The notes: generated by a model not told the origin, from the letters alone. Shown: positions 1 to 11,445, numbered from the stretch's first letter. The stretch: 64,000 nt of DNA from Adineta ricciae (GCA_905250025.1 CAJNOJ010000044.1:1-64000); one strand, 5' to 3'. A program made the numbers and translations.

Positions 1-18
1 AAGGAGGAGGGAGCGGGA

Positions 19-23
<5 letters not shown>

Positions 24-101
<78 letters not shown>
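24..101. repeat. (GA)n dinucleotide microsatellite
   Basis: An uninterrupted run of about 39 GA units follows a purine-rich lead-in (GGAGG-type) at 1-23 and ends in GGGAAAA. The strand is almost pure purine for 100 bases. No gene is associated with it in the window. Length is likely to vary between alleles. Confidence 0.95.
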
Positions 102-107
<6 letters not shown>

Positions 108-968
108 CGATTGAAGATTTTTCTTCTCGATTAGTAATATTAGAAGGTAATTGATGGTCGGTTAATTGTAAAGAAAAAATGAGCAATTAAATCATGATTT
201 TCATATCAAGAAAATCATTTTCATTTGTCAATTATGTTCGGTTGCAACAAGAAAGCAAATATATCTTTATAAAATTGTTTTTCTTGCTCAAATGGATATT
301 AAGCAAAATACATAAATAACTTAACATCAGATAATGAGACAATTTCCATTTAGGCCGAAATTGAATTGACAAAAAAACACGCGGTAATTGCCTTCACACA
401 AATCTGAGTATTTCGAACGCACTGACGAAATGCAACTGTATATTTGTACTTATAAAATGCAAGCAAAACATTCTTGAATGTTCCGAGAAGTAACGAAAAT
501 AATTTGACATCGACTTATTTCGTTTTGGCATTAATCACCTTCAATATACAAGTTGTACTTGATGAAAGAACAAAAAGCTTTTTTTTGTACTTGTTCCATT
601 AACGAAAGTACTGCTGTTCTTTTGAGAGTATTAATTATTATCTTGAGAAAAAGTACGACCTTTGCGAATAATTGATCGATTTTTTTGCCACTTACATTGC
701 TTCTTAGTTAAGTAATTTCTACCGCGAGAGTACAGTTGGCATAAAAGAAATAACAACATAAACAATGAAACCTTCAAGTACTTTCTCTTCTTTTAGAAAG
801 CAAACTACTGCACTTTCTGTTTGATATTTCTTGTGATTTTCACTGAAGATTTACTGGTAGTGAATAAACAGAGTGACTCAATGATAATGTTTTCTCAAGT
901 TTTACTGATTTAGATTAAAAAGAACTGAGAAAGACAGGTACAAAAAACGAAAATTTCATCGGTTAGAA
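102..968. other. Non-coding stretch downstream of the ankyrin gene
   Basis: AT-rich sequence without a convincing reading frame, RNA gene or repeat. Its right part should hold the 3' UTR of the leftward ankyrin-repeat gene that ends at 969. Confidence 0.6.
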
Positions 969-2290
969 CTAATTCTGAGCAGTAATTAATTGTTTGGAAC
1001 GAATCTTGGACATACCGACGCTGTCGGCTAAGCGTACCGGAGCAATCGATTGTTTGCGTTGTTTGGTAATCGGTGGCAGAGATGAACGGGGTTGTCCATT
1101 GTGTAACATTGTGCCGTTAACATGACTAGCGCTGGAATCCCGTTTGCGATGATTGGTCAGCGATGCTAAACGATGTGTGGATGTTGTCGACATTTTGCGT
1201 TGGATGGTCGGTGGTGGGTGATGACTGGCTGGTGAACTTGTTTGATGATATTCAGGTACAAACGATTGTCGATAGGATGGACAGATTTGTGGCTGCATGA
1301 GATTTAACATGTGAACGGGCTCACCGCCTGATGTGGATGATGTTGGAAGTTGAATAGGAGACAATTTTGGAAGCATAGTTGTTGACCTTGTAGGTGGATG
1401 ACTAATTTGAATGATTGAAATTGCTAAAAATAAATCCGAATGAAGACAAACTAAGTATGTTAGAAGTCTTACAAGATAATGGTAAACTTACGTAATTGAT
1501 TGGAATTTTTCTCGATGGATTTCTTTCGTGGTGACCTTAGAGCTGCAACTGTTTTCCAATCGTTGGAATTCTTTGCTGATTCGATTTTCGCTTCAATCAA
1601 ATTCTGAGAGCCCAATGAATTCAATGATGATGATGTTGACGACGAGGATGACGATGATGCTATACTACTTTTTCTGATCATCATTCTTTTTGATTTGTTC
1701 GTCATTGGACGTTGTGGTGCAACTTGTATTTCTCTCGACAGAAAAACAGTCGAACGCGATGTTTCAGCCAAATAATCCGCTAGATCTTCATAGCCCAGCT
1801 TTCTCGCTAATTCTTCAGGCGTATTATTATGATTATCTTTGATATCAAACCGAAGACGATATTGCAAAAGGTAATTCACAATTGCTTGAACAAGAATTTC
1901 ATTACCATGTTCGATGGCATAGTGCAACGAACATAAACCGGATTGATCTCGATTGAGTATATTAATGTCACCTGGATAGGTACGGAGTAAAAATAAAGCT
2001 TCTTGCGTACAGTTCAAATTTGCTGCCCAATTGAAAACGTTCTTACCATGATGATCGATAATGTGAGGATCGAGATTACACGTTTTAATCAGAAATTGAA
2101 AGACTTGGAAACGTTTTTTTTCAAAAAACTGGTCTTGCGAATTGTGTTGTTTAAGAACGTGAATTAACAAATTCTGGCCGCGACTGTTTTGGATCGAGAT
2201 ATTATGACCGTGCTTGATGTATGTCATAATTTTGAAGAGATGACATTGTTCGACCGCTTCGATAAGAAAACGTTCGGTGGTGAATGACAT
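969..2290 (-). CDS. Ankyrin-repeat protein, 417 aa, two exons
   Basis: Exons 2290-1492 and 1423-969 join at a GTAAGT donor and a TTTTTAG acceptor and stay in frame (799 + 455 nt). The N-terminal 170 residues carry degenerate ankyrin repeats: residues such as SLHYAIEHGNEILVQAIVNY and NTPEELARKLGYEDLADYL show the helix-turn-helix pattern. A poly-serine stretch follows (around residues 210-225), then a basic, Ser/Pro-rich tail with no recognised domain. Ankyrin repeats bind proteins, so a scaffold role is likely, but no orthologue is recognised. No signal peptide or membrane segment is seen, so it is probably intracellular. The start is the first ATG of the frame; an extra non-coding 5' exon is possible. 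It is divergent from the lectin/CUB gene that starts 2.2 kb to the right. Confidence 0.85.
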
Positions 2291-4474
2291 TAGTTTCAGT
2301 TTGACAAAAAAATAATGTCTACAGAATGAAATGAATGATTTGTTTAATAAAGAAATACAGTGGTTTCTTTATTTGTCGATTCTACGAATGGAGTAAGAAG
2401 AAAGAGATGTGTAGAATTGATTCATGACGATGTGATTATGATGATGATTGTTATTATGAAGAAATTTTCTTCTTCTTCGTCTTATATTTGCGAAAAAATA
2501 CAGTAGAAAAATAAATCTTTTCTAATCGGTCTGCAATCATAACAAGATTTGACGGTTTTATTCTTTGCATGCGTATACCCGTATGTGGATGTTTTCGATC
2601 GTTCAGGGACAAAGAAAAGCGAGTGTGCGCGCGCGAGAGAAGAAAAAACTTTGTCAGAAATCTTAATCGTCGTCTGATTGAGTGTCACACACTCCACTCT
2701 TTCACATTAATAATCACAATATTCTTCCTACACATATCTACGTTGGTTAGTAAGAGAAAGAAAACGTATCTCCAATTGCTGAAAAAGTGTATTGATTGTT
2801 GTCAAGGTTATAATGACAATGCACAGATGTCGAATTCCAAAATAGAACTGATGAGTAACTTCGCAAAGTTGCTGGTTGATGATGAGAATCGTTGCTGCAT
2901 CAAACTCGACTAGTCTGTTTCAGAGTAGTGTATGATGTTCACCAAGAAGAAAAAGTTACTAATGAATTGAAAAACAATCAAAAGATTACATCCGACTATT
3001 TCTAAAAAAAAAACTTGGCAATGCAGCAAAGTACTTATTCCTGGCTGGTGGGAACTTGTCAATGTCCTAATCAAAAAGAAAAGTTCTTCAACTTTGACAT
3101 TTTATTAATGAAATCTCCTCAGACATATATACTTATATATTTATCAACAAAAATAGAAAGAGAGAAGCCATCTAACTCGTTAAAATAGTTTTATTAATTA
3201 AATATTCAAAAAACATGGGTACGATAAGCCGTAGATTGATTGAAAATTCATATAGAAAAAGATTGATGTCGACTTTTTTTTTTCAATAAAACTACTTCGC
3301 CTCGCTTTTCTCTCACGCCTTCGAGAAATAGTCACAATCTATTCATGAATTGGTTGTTTTTCTTGGTTTTGACGCCTTGTAATCTTTTATTAAATATGTC
3401 CGTGAGCTTCGAAGTGAAAATTGCAGAAATACCTTGTACAAGTCACCATCTCCCAAATCAATTATTCACAAGTTCATGTAAATCACCATTAACTATGATA
3501 TTTATCGAATATCTGATATAAACATGCGAGATGGCTTTGCTTGTCATGATCAACTTAAGACAAATATAATATCAGAATATGTAATCATTGATTTCGTGTG
3601 TTTTCAGCAAGAAAAAGGATTTCATCATTGATCCTATTATTCAAGTAGTAAACGCACTATCGATTGAATAGAACGAAAAATAACACGTCGGCTGTGATTA
3701 CATTATCTATGTTTTAACTTTTCACGCACGCATTGGTTGATGGATGCTAAGTTTCTTGAATAAGAATATGTCTAGACACTGATTTCTTCCAGTTCTCACC
3801 GTTTTTCTTTGAGAAAAGTGTGTGTATATTGAATTTTTCCCATCTCTGCTACCACTTATCATTGAGTTTCGGAACGGAAGTTGTTGTTCGATGTCATTTG
3901 TACACCTCTGAAGATTGTTTACTCACGCGTCAACTATGCGATGATCGAGATTCATCTACAATAGTAAATGTCTATTTGTGTTCGTTTTTTCTTTCTTTTC
4001 TCTCTCTCTCTCTCTGAACGGATTAATCTGTACAGTAAAAGTGATTTTTGTAATGACATGTTCACTCTTACTTGTTCTACTGTATTGTTAAACATGTCGG
4101 CGTCACTCGTATCTCTGTCGCGTCATTTCTCTCTAAAGAAATTCTTGAAAGAGTCGATGCAAATATTCGATGCGCTTAACCAGAGAGATAAGTCAATTCA
4201 TTAATTGTGACCTAATTACCGTCGTCGACCTAGAAATCATATCAAATAGAGACAGTCAAGAGAGATTAATTTGACATTTTGTCTGTCTTTAGAGCAGATT
4301 TACTGCGCAATGAATTACTATTTGACATGACAAGAGAAAAACATTGTTACAGATGAAAATTATCGATGACTAGAATAAGATTCTTTCCTGCCAATTATTT
4401 CAATTTTTTATGCATGGCCTTTGATTGATACACATCCAATTGTACGCAAGTGACAGTATTGATCAAAACTAATC
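2291..4474. other. Intergenic region between divergent ankyrin and lectin/CUB genes
   Basis: About 2.2 kb without a supported gene. Small open frames (for example 2569-2913 and 3820-4204) have low-complexity or Cys/Ser-biased translations, no family resemblance and no splice partners. It must hold the promoters of both flanking genes. No clear TATA box or conserved block was recognised. Confidence 0.6.
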
Positions 4475-7400
4475 ATGATTTTCGATATCACATTTCTTAT
4501 TTTCGTTATCTTTTCTATTCAACAAACATTGACACAAATTCCACCTGTTGTACCATTGACAAGTAAACGATTTTCTTCGTAAAATCTTTTTTTTTGTCTT
4601 TGCATTTTCGTTAATAGATTCATTGACAGCTGTGTATTGTCACAACTTAAACGAGGCTGGCACGATGACGATTCGTTGTGGAAATAATGAGAAAATTCGT
4701 ATGTTAGACGCATTTGATGTTGTTGTGAACAACCGATCACATTTACCGTTACAATGCATACAACGCAAACCGTTCTCCATGGTTTATGGAGATATTTCCA
4801 CTTATACGGATTGTAAAGTTCGCACTAGTTTCGCTTCAGCTTGTTCCGGACGAGAAAATTGTACATTACACATGCAACGTACTCGAGTAAATACAGCTTC
4901 GAGCAATTGTCATAATAAATTGGTTGATTATACCATGGCATTCTTCGAATGTATATCAGGTACGATATACTGGAAAGAAGAAACCGTTTTCTTTGTTACT
5001 TCGAATGTAGATGTGTTTATTCATGATATCTGTTCAATGCAAGCAATAACGTCGCCTTGGGGTACATTGAAAACACCGAATTTCCCTAATCCTTATACGT
5101 CGAGTGATGACTGTTGGTGTAAATTATCAACTCAATTGCAACATCGTCTTTTGCTTTCTGTTATTATCTTTCAATTGATTCCCTACGATAGTTCGTATTG
5201 CATTCGAAACTAAACACGCGAAGTTATCCTTTGTTTGTCTCCGTAGGAGAATGTGCAGGTGCTGGACTTTATCTACAAAGTAGCGATGAGCAACGAAGTA
5301 CGCAGTGTACATATTTACAACCGGGACATAATTATTTAAGCGATACAAATACCTTGTATATCAATTTCTACAGCCGAACATCAACTGTTCGTGGAGGATT
5401 TTGGATTATTTATGAAGGTTGGAATGTTTATTATTTTTCATCTTTAACATATCTTTTTTGACTGTGCTTTCTTTTCAGCGAGTCATTCGCAAGCAGAAGT
5501 GCATCTACAATGTGGTTCACGAGAGAAGATAGGTGTACCATTGAGTCGGACCTCTATGTCATCACCACCACCTGTCTCATCATCCTATAACTACGGTTGG
5601 AGTCGGCTATCATACAATGATCCACCGAATCCGACAGCAATACCAAACAGTCAGGATCGTATGGAGAATATACGATTGCTCCTTACAACACCGCCACCAT
5701 CGTTCGTCAACGGAAACTTTAGTAAATATTCGATTCTGATCAATAACATGAGCGTTTTCTCAATAATTCTGTTTAGAAAGAAGAACCTTGACTACAGCAG
5801 CTAGTGCATTTACTTATCCACATGGAAGTTTAGCGACATTCGAGTTAGATTTTGGGCCACGAGGATGGTTTGTAAAATATCCCTATGGCTCACCAAACAT
5901 GACAGCAACGAAATTTGTACAAACAACAACAACTCCAACGCCTATTGTCAAATGGAATTCGACATGGCTCTATATTCGACATCTACGAACAAGAGTTTCT
6001 CCGAAAATTTTTATAACAACAACAGCTACTATCAAAACAACAACTATAAGTTCCGCATCATCAACAACTGTACCAGTACCCACAGAAACATTTGTCATGA
6101 CGACTACAGAGCAAATACCCATGACTACCACTACAGCTTCTATTTCCTCCACGGCAATTCTTACTACTACGCCACAAGTTATAACGTCGGACATCTTTTT
6201 TGCCACTACTACACAACCACGAACACAAACAGTGCAATCAACGACACAGTCAACATCTGCATTGACGATGAAAACAGTTGTACCTTTTCCCACTCCGTGG
6301 TATTCGCCAGCAGGACCATTTGACTGGTGGCAGTGGCAAGGTTATTCAACCAAACTGTACAAACCGCCTCTAAACAGTAACACTACAACTGGAAAATCCA
6401 CTCTTTCCACTAAAACGACAACGACAACGACCACAACGACGACTACAACTACGACAACAACAACTACATCAACGACAACTAAACATATCATTCATCTGAG
6501 TAATACAACTACGAAAACATCTCTTTCTGCTCCAAAAGAAATCACCGCCGATTGGTTTCGATGGCCACACACTGAACCAACAAAATCAAAACCTGATTAT
6601 TACGACGATGAATATACGAACTGGTTCGATTATCTTCCGAGAAACAAATTGCGAAGTACACTGAAAGCTACAACATTGAGAAACCCATTTCTCACTATTT
6701 TACCTGAACCGCAACGTAAACAATATCAACAAATGAGTCTTCTGTCTACCAAATCCAATTCGAAGATGGTCAATATATATCCCACATTGACCACATCACC
6801 TTCAACTACATCAAATTTCGTCTACACCGATCAAAATACTGGTAACGAAAATATTGAGTTGAAAACTCATCGTATTCGCTAAAATCTTTTTATTCAAGAT
6901 TCAGAAAAAGTAATGCATACCAATGCGCAGAATAACATCCAAGATCCTCATAAGAAGGAATCGGAAGACTATGGTTGGCTCAGTAAAACAGGTATGAGAG
7001 ACAAACTCTTCCAATATTACCAAAATTGGACAAAAATAATTGATTTATTTAGACATGACCATTGTTGCTGTATCGATTTTATTCGTTATATTATTAGTTT
7101 TTATAAATTTAATTCTCTTTGCTGTTCGAAGGTAAAATCGAATAATAGAAACGTAAGATTTGTCTACGATCAAAAGGAAACCTTTTCTAGACGTCGTCAT
7201 CGAATTCAAAATCAACATTTGCTTTGCGCATCGCTACCTTCCTCGTTCAACGATCGAAGTATTTCAAATAATCAATTACAAAGTTCAAAACTAGGCGATT
7301 CGACTAACAGTTTGATTAATATAACGAACAACAATAACAATGATATATTACCAGCCGTTGGTAAGTCCAGGAAAAGTCTGAATTGAAAACAAAATTGCAT

Positions 7401-8685
7401 GAATTCTCTAGGTGAGATTGTATTATGGGATGAAAGAGATCAAGGTGGTTATATGATTGACAATCATGGCGAATGGGCAAAGATTGAAGGACGACAATGG
7501 ATTGGTAGTGATTTGACCAAAAATCAAAACAAATCATCATTCACTAAAAGGTACGTGTTTGTTCTTATCATAGTTTTCAGTGATGTTGTTTTCAAAGACA
7601 AATATTATACAATAATCTTTTCTTCGTTGACAGTTTTCGATCGCGATTTCAATTCATTCGACAATCGCCGAAAAAATCGAGTCAGCAACGTCCACATACT
7701 ACGTTCACACCCAGATCTCCTCAACAACAATTACCGCAGCAACCACAAATCTACAAATTTCCCCCTCTTACTGACAGTTCGTATTCGATTAGGATACAAA
7801 AGGATTTTTACTCATTGAATCTCATTTTAGCTGCTGCCCTTACTCCAGTTCCTGAAGCCGATGATTATCAAACATCCGATTTAAGTGCTACCGATGTCAT
7901 CAATCATAATTCCGATACGAAATTGAGAAATTCAAATATAAAACATCAACATGTAGATATTTCCCTCAATTATTTTATCTCATTCGTTTCCTCATCATTC
8001 TAGACAACAAAAACGATTCAAGCACTGATTCACACCGAACAAGATCATAGTGATGATTACTACAAACGGATTGAAAGCGGCGGCGAGGAGTCAAATTATA
8101 CCGCCGTGCTTGACAATCATCAAGGCGAATATTATGTAGCTGATCAGCAAACGGATCGATGCTTAGGCAGTGAAATCGATGCTGGTGAATCAGTAATTAT
8201 CAGCGTACCAACTATGCTACGACAAGAAGACGATATTGACATCACAACTAACGGTGCTGAATCAATCTACAATCCAAACTATTCGACGCGATCACAAAAT
8301 GAAGTAAACAGCCCAATTCTGAAAAGTCAAAATGCATTCTTTTTGTCTGTAGTCGAAGAGAACAAATCTAACAATGAAACCAATAAGACATCCGAAACCG
8401 ATGATCAACACTTCCATTACTGTTGGCCATTGTCAAACCGATTTTCAACCATTAAATCCGAAATTATTAGAAAAATCTCTCTTAGCTGAACATCAACAGC
8501 TATATACTTGTTCTCAATCTTTACAATTCTCAGCCTACGATTCAGGTTTCTTCGATGATCAAACAACCGATAGTTTAATACTAACACCAAGTCAAGAACC
8601 ACCTGGTAGTGATGAAATCTCTTCCAATCAAAGTAGAGCTAGTTTATCAAGACAAGATTCGCCATTAGCTAAAACATATTGTTAA
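4475..8685 (+). CDS. SUEL-lectin + CUB single-pass membrane protein, 1153 aa, 14 exons
   Basis: Exons: 4475-4562, 4618-4959, 5011-5190, 5247-5417, 5479-5721, 5777-6841, 6905-6991, 7053-7131, 7191-7360, 7412-7550, 7634-7776, 7831-7952, 8004-8303, 8353-8685; together 3462 nt, a whole number of codons. The product starts with a hydrophobic signal peptide (MIFDITFLIFVIFSI). Then come a Cys-patterned galactose-binding SUEL-type lectin domain (about residues 35-147, with TIRCGNNEKIRM and CSGRENCTLHM), a CUB domain (about 150-260, with WGTLKTPNFPNPY), and a Thr/Ser-rich mucin-like stalk (about 340-700) with a near-pure threonine run. A transmembrane helix at about 727-750 is followed by a basic stop-transfer and a 400-residue cytoplasmic tail that matches nothing I recognise. 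It is probably a surface receptor or adhesion protein binding glycans. A polyadenylation signal AATAAA lies at 8739-8744. Confidence 0.88.
6412..6481 (+). repeat. Imperfect ACN trinucleotide repeat coding poly-threonine
   Basis: A run of about 20 ACN codons (ACA, ACG, ACC, ACT mixed) inside the mucin-like stalk of the lectin/CUB gene. The amino acid is kept while the third base varies, which suggests selection for threonine, a likely O-glycosylation tract, rather than simple slippage. The complementary strand shows only a valine-rich shadow frame. Confidence 0.85.
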
Positions 8686-9028
8686 ACATTGGTCTCACAT
8701 TTTTTCTTTTTATATTGTAATTGAACATTCATCTATGAAATAAATTTCACGACAAAAAAAAACTCCGGCTCGAATCACTCTTTTCCTGGTCAACACTGAA
8801 ACACAAACATCAAAGATTCATTCCCTTGAACTATTCCTTCTGTACAATAGTTTATCTTAAACTAAACAAATACTAATTCTTCACTTGAATTGCATCAAAG
8901 TCGAATGTCAATATACTTTCGATCGATTATTTCTCTTCAATGAATTTAAGCAAATATTTTTCTAGTCCTAATGACTTTATTTCTCTTTCTTTTTATACCA
9001 CTATAAACATATACAAATGCTAATATGC
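8686..9028. other. Convergent 3' intergenic region
   Basis: Lies between the 3' ends of the rightward lectin/CUB gene and the leftward 129-aa gene. It holds AATAAA at 8739-8744, followed by a short A-run at 8754-8762. Nothing else is recognised. Confidence 0.6.
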
Positions 9029-9544
9029 TCAAGCACACGACCAAGCTAAGCGTCCTGATGATATTGGAATGTTTTTCATCACTTGATGCAATTCTTTGTC
9101 GAGTATGGTTTGTTTCAAACCAACTTTAAGACGATGTTCACAAAGATAAAGAACAGTGTCTGATGGACCCCAAACCGGCTGTCCAATGGAGAAATCATGT
9201 ATTTTCAATCTTGCTAACATTGATAGCAAGGTTCGATCGTCGAATGTATACGAACCATCTAGTTGCATACGAATTTGACAAACAGATACGGTTGCTTCTT
9301 CATCACCAGGATCTAGAAGATCAGCTGAAATTAATAAAAAATAATATAAGGAGACGATATTCTTCAATCTAAATGTCACTACTGCACACACAAATGGAAT
9401 AGAAGAGTGATATGTCGCCGAACGATTAGTAGAATATTAATCCGACTTACTGCTTCTTAATGAATAGGATATCAGTAGAAGTATGCAAACAATACTAGTA
9501 ATGATGACTTTGTTTGGCAATTGAACAGTTTTTTGTAGTTCCAT
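9029..9544 (-). CDS. Small signal-anchored protein, 129 aa, unknown function
   Basis: Exons 9544-9451 and 9324-9029 join at GTAAGT and TTTCAG in phase 1 (94 + 296 nt). The N-terminus MELQKTVQLPNK is followed by a hydrophobic segment (VIITSIVCILLLISYSL, residues 13-29), which fits an uncleaved type II signal anchor or a signal peptide. The remaining 100 residues are acidic near the anchor and then mixed, with three cysteines (SVCQIRM, YLCEHRL, WSCA) and no domain I recognise. The intron (126 nt) is longer than most here. The in-frame close and clean splice sites argue that it is real, but the function is unknown. Confidence 0.65.
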
Positions 9545-10296
9545 TTGTGTCTCTTGTCGAACAATTGTTGCTGTATGATATAATGTATATTTTCGTTGTT
9601 ATTTGTTAAGAAAAAGGAGGCTCTTACATACGTCGATTCTTATGCAAAAATAATAATGAGGTGCATAAACAATTTTCTTTTTTTCGTTACTTGTTTTTCT
9701 TCTACGTCTCTCTTCTTCACAAACATTCTTTTTCATAAGTAACATTCTCCATTCAATGCCCATTTGATTGTCTATGCACATTAACTTTTTAATTATGTGT
9801 GTGTGCATGTCATCATTAGGATGAGTCAAAACATTTACGAATCGTTGTTATCAAGATGAACTGTATTGGGAATGTATGTGACGAGAACATGTCGCAAGCG
9901 AATTGAATTAATCATTCATAACGAGCTGTTATGATGTTTTTCTGTTAAGATAATCTTCTCGGATTGAATATGTCATGATGCTTTGTGCCAGACAAGGCAT
10001 CCGTACGGATGTCTTGTGAACTACATTTTGCCTGAATTTCGAATGAAAACTAAGTCGAGAATGTTTTTTATAGTGTGAAGCCGTGTGAAGTCCAGTTTGG
10101 AGAAGAATAGCTACAAGACTGAGTAAGTCATAAGACTAAGAATGGTCTGGAAGTGTTCGTTTGATTAAATATTTATTTTGATTAAAGAGAAATATTGAAT
10201 ACTTGTATTGAAAAGGAGAAAAACAAAAAGGATTCACTACACGAAACGACAAAAAAACCAAGGTAATTATGATAATAAGAGAAAAGAAGTTTCTTT
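9545..10296. other. Intergenic region
   Basis: Holds the promoter of the 129-aa gene and the 3' flank of the ATF4-like gene. A small frame at 9599-9829 on the minus strand is basic low-complexity sequence without support. No RNA gene was recognised. Confidence 0.55.
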
Positions 10297-11040
10297 TTAT
10301 TTTGATGTGGGAATTGGAATTTGTAGAACGTCTACAAACAATTGTTTGAATTGTTCTAGACGAAATGTTAGATTATCTAGCTGAAATTTTAATTCTTGAT
10401 TTTGACTTTTTAAACCAGCATGCCGCGAGACTAATTCGTCTCGCTCGGATTTTTTCTTGAGACGATATTTCTCTGCTGCGGCTTTATTTTGATCTTTCTT
10501 CCGTAGCTTGCGTTCAGTTGTTGAAAACGCTCGTTTCTTTGTCACCCGTTTCTCAATCACGGAAGAAGAACCACTTGTGGTTGAAAATACCGGTGATGGT
10601 GGAACCTCCATATCTTCCACGGCGCTCTCCGATCCAACTGTGCATTCACCACCGAGCCATGGCGATGTACTGTCATCAACTGCATAAAATGTTGATTCAT
10701 CGGAGTTGGATAGAGGCTGTAAATCGATTGTATTTGTTGGATAAGATGTGTGACTAAGGTATTTTTCGAATTGTAGATCTTCAAGTTCAGTTAAAACAGG
10801 GAAATCAAATGAGGATAAGAGGTCGTAGTTGTTTTGATTATTATCATTGTTTTCAGTTGTATTGTCTGTCGTTACTAAATTATATTCATTGGTTTCGGAT
10901 GTTATCAAAGGAAATTGGGTGTCATTCTCTTCAGTAGGAAGAACTCCGTTGGATGTGAACAGAGGATTGACTTTGACCATACCATTGGGAACGATGGTAG
11001 GAGTCATTAAGTCCGTGGGTTGATTTATTTCGAAAAGCAT
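10297..11040 (-). CDS. ATF4: ATF4/ATF5-like bZIP transcription factor, 247 aa
   Basis: A single coding exon. The C-terminus has a basic region (RKLRKKDQNKAAAEKYRLKK) that closely follows the ATF4 signature, then a leucine zipper (LVSRHAGLKSQNQELKFQL and on, about residues 195-240). The N-terminal part is acidic and Asn/Thr/Ser-rich, as expected of a transactivation domain. No clear DSGxxS phosphodegron is visible. ATF4 proteins dimerise with C/EBP and other bZIP factors and drive amino-acid, ER-stress and redox genes in the integrated stress response. The leader contains two upstream reading frames (separate entries), including one that overlaps this start out of frame, the hallmark of ATF4 translational control. 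Another CREB/ATF-like bZIP is possible, but basic region and leader together favour ATF4. It is divergent from DNAH2. Confidence 0.88.
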   Translation of the reverse strand: MLFEINQPTDLMTPTIVPNGMVKVNPLFTSNGVLPTEENDTQFPLITSETNEYNLVTTDNTTENNDNNQNNYDLLSSFDFPVLTELEDLQFEKYLSHTSYPTNTIDLQPLSNSDESTFYAVDDSTSPWLGGECTVGSESAVEDMEVPPSPVFSTTSGSSSVIEKRVTKKRAFSTTERKLRKKDQNKAAAEKYRLKKKSERDELVSRHAGLKSQNQELKFQLDNLTFRLEQFKQLFVDVLQIPIPTSK

Positions 11041-11107
11041 TTTGTTCGTTTACGTTTGAGACCGACGATGCGGAAGTTTGGGCGGCGAAAGCCATTGTAA
11101 AAGTCAT
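10931..11107 (-). CDS. uORF2 of the ATF4-like gene, 58 codons, overlapping the main start
   Basis: On the minus strand an ATG at 11107, with a second in-frame ATG at 11095 in strong context (ACAATGG), opens a frame that runs past the main ATG at 11040 and stops at TGA 10933-10931. It is out of frame with the bZIP ORF (offset 67 nt) and overlaps it by about 110 nt. In vertebrate and insect ATF4 a uORF2 of similar length overlaps the main start and blocks translation unless eIF2 is phosphorylated. The peptide itself is Ser/Gln/Asn-rich with no domain and is unlikely to matter. The uORF starts 8 nt after the predicted 3' splice site at 11116-11117. Confidence 0.82.
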   Translation of the reverse strand: MTFTMAFAAQTSASSVSNVNEQNAFRNKSTHGLNDSYHRSQWYGQSQSSVHIQRSSSY

Positions 11108-11324
11108 AGTTGCAGCTAAAACAAAATATGAGATTTATCAATTTATTCTCTACACATATCGTGGTGATTTGCAAAGGTCAATGTCCACTACTTAGGTAGA
11201 AGAAATATGTCAGTCTACTGTGGGTGTATCCTAACACGCCTCACAAATCTGGTGCACTTACTTTAAAAGGCACGCGAAAATCGTGCTAAGCCGGAGCTGG
11301 TGCGCCTAAACGGTCGCGACAGTG

Positions 11325-11339
11325 TCACACAGAACGCAT
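11325..11339 (-). CDS. uORF1 of the ATF4-like gene, 4 codons
   Basis: Upstream of the 5'-UTR intron (11261-11116; GTAAGT donor, TTTTAG acceptor) the minus strand holds ATG CGT TCT GTG TGA. Between it and uORF2 the spliced leader has no other ATG. This copies the very short permissive uORF1 of ATF4, after which ribosomes resume scanning. The predicted start site from the TATA box is only about 5-12 nt upstream, so the real cap site may lie further out or uORF1 may be partly skipped. Confidence 0.6.
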   Translation of the reverse strand: MRSV

Positions 11340-11373
11340 GATGAAAATGATGTATGATTATGAATGCTGATGA

Positions 11374-11382
11374 AATATATAG
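11374..11382 (-). promoter_or_regulatory. TATA box of the ATF4-like gene
   Basis: The minus strand reads CCTATATATTTC here, about 35-40 nt upstream of uORF1. Transcription would begin roughly at 11343-11350. No other strong TATA element is seen between this gene and DNAH2. Confidence 0.45.
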
Positions 11383-11431
11383 GATGATGAAATCGGATTT
11401 TTCTTCCTTTAGCAGGGAACATGCATATGCA

Positions 11432-11440
11432 TGATGCAAT
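11432..11440 (+). promoter_or_regulatory. ATF/C-EBP composite element (AARE/CARE type)
   Basis: TGATGCAAT is an exact match to the C/EBP-ATF response element known from CHOP (ATTGCATCA on the other strand), the site bound by ATF4 heterodimers. It lies about 55 bp upstream of the predicted TATA box. It sits inside an imperfect palindrome bounded by GGAACAT (11416-11422) and ATGTTCC (11439-11445). A role in autoregulation is inference. Confidence 0.4.
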
Positions 11441-11445
11441 GTTCC

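Noticed and set aside
1-120. The GA-rich left edge as a telomere or transposon end.
   Set aside because: It is a plain dinucleotide repeat without G-rich telomere units, inverted repeats or target-site duplications.
2569-4204. Plus-strand frames of 65-114 codons in the first intergenic region.
   Set aside because: Composition is biased, no family resemblance or splice partners, and they end in low-complexity sequence.
5970-6293. Minus-strand Val-rich frame opposite the lectin gene stalk.
   Set aside because: It is the shadow of the Thr-rich coding sequence.
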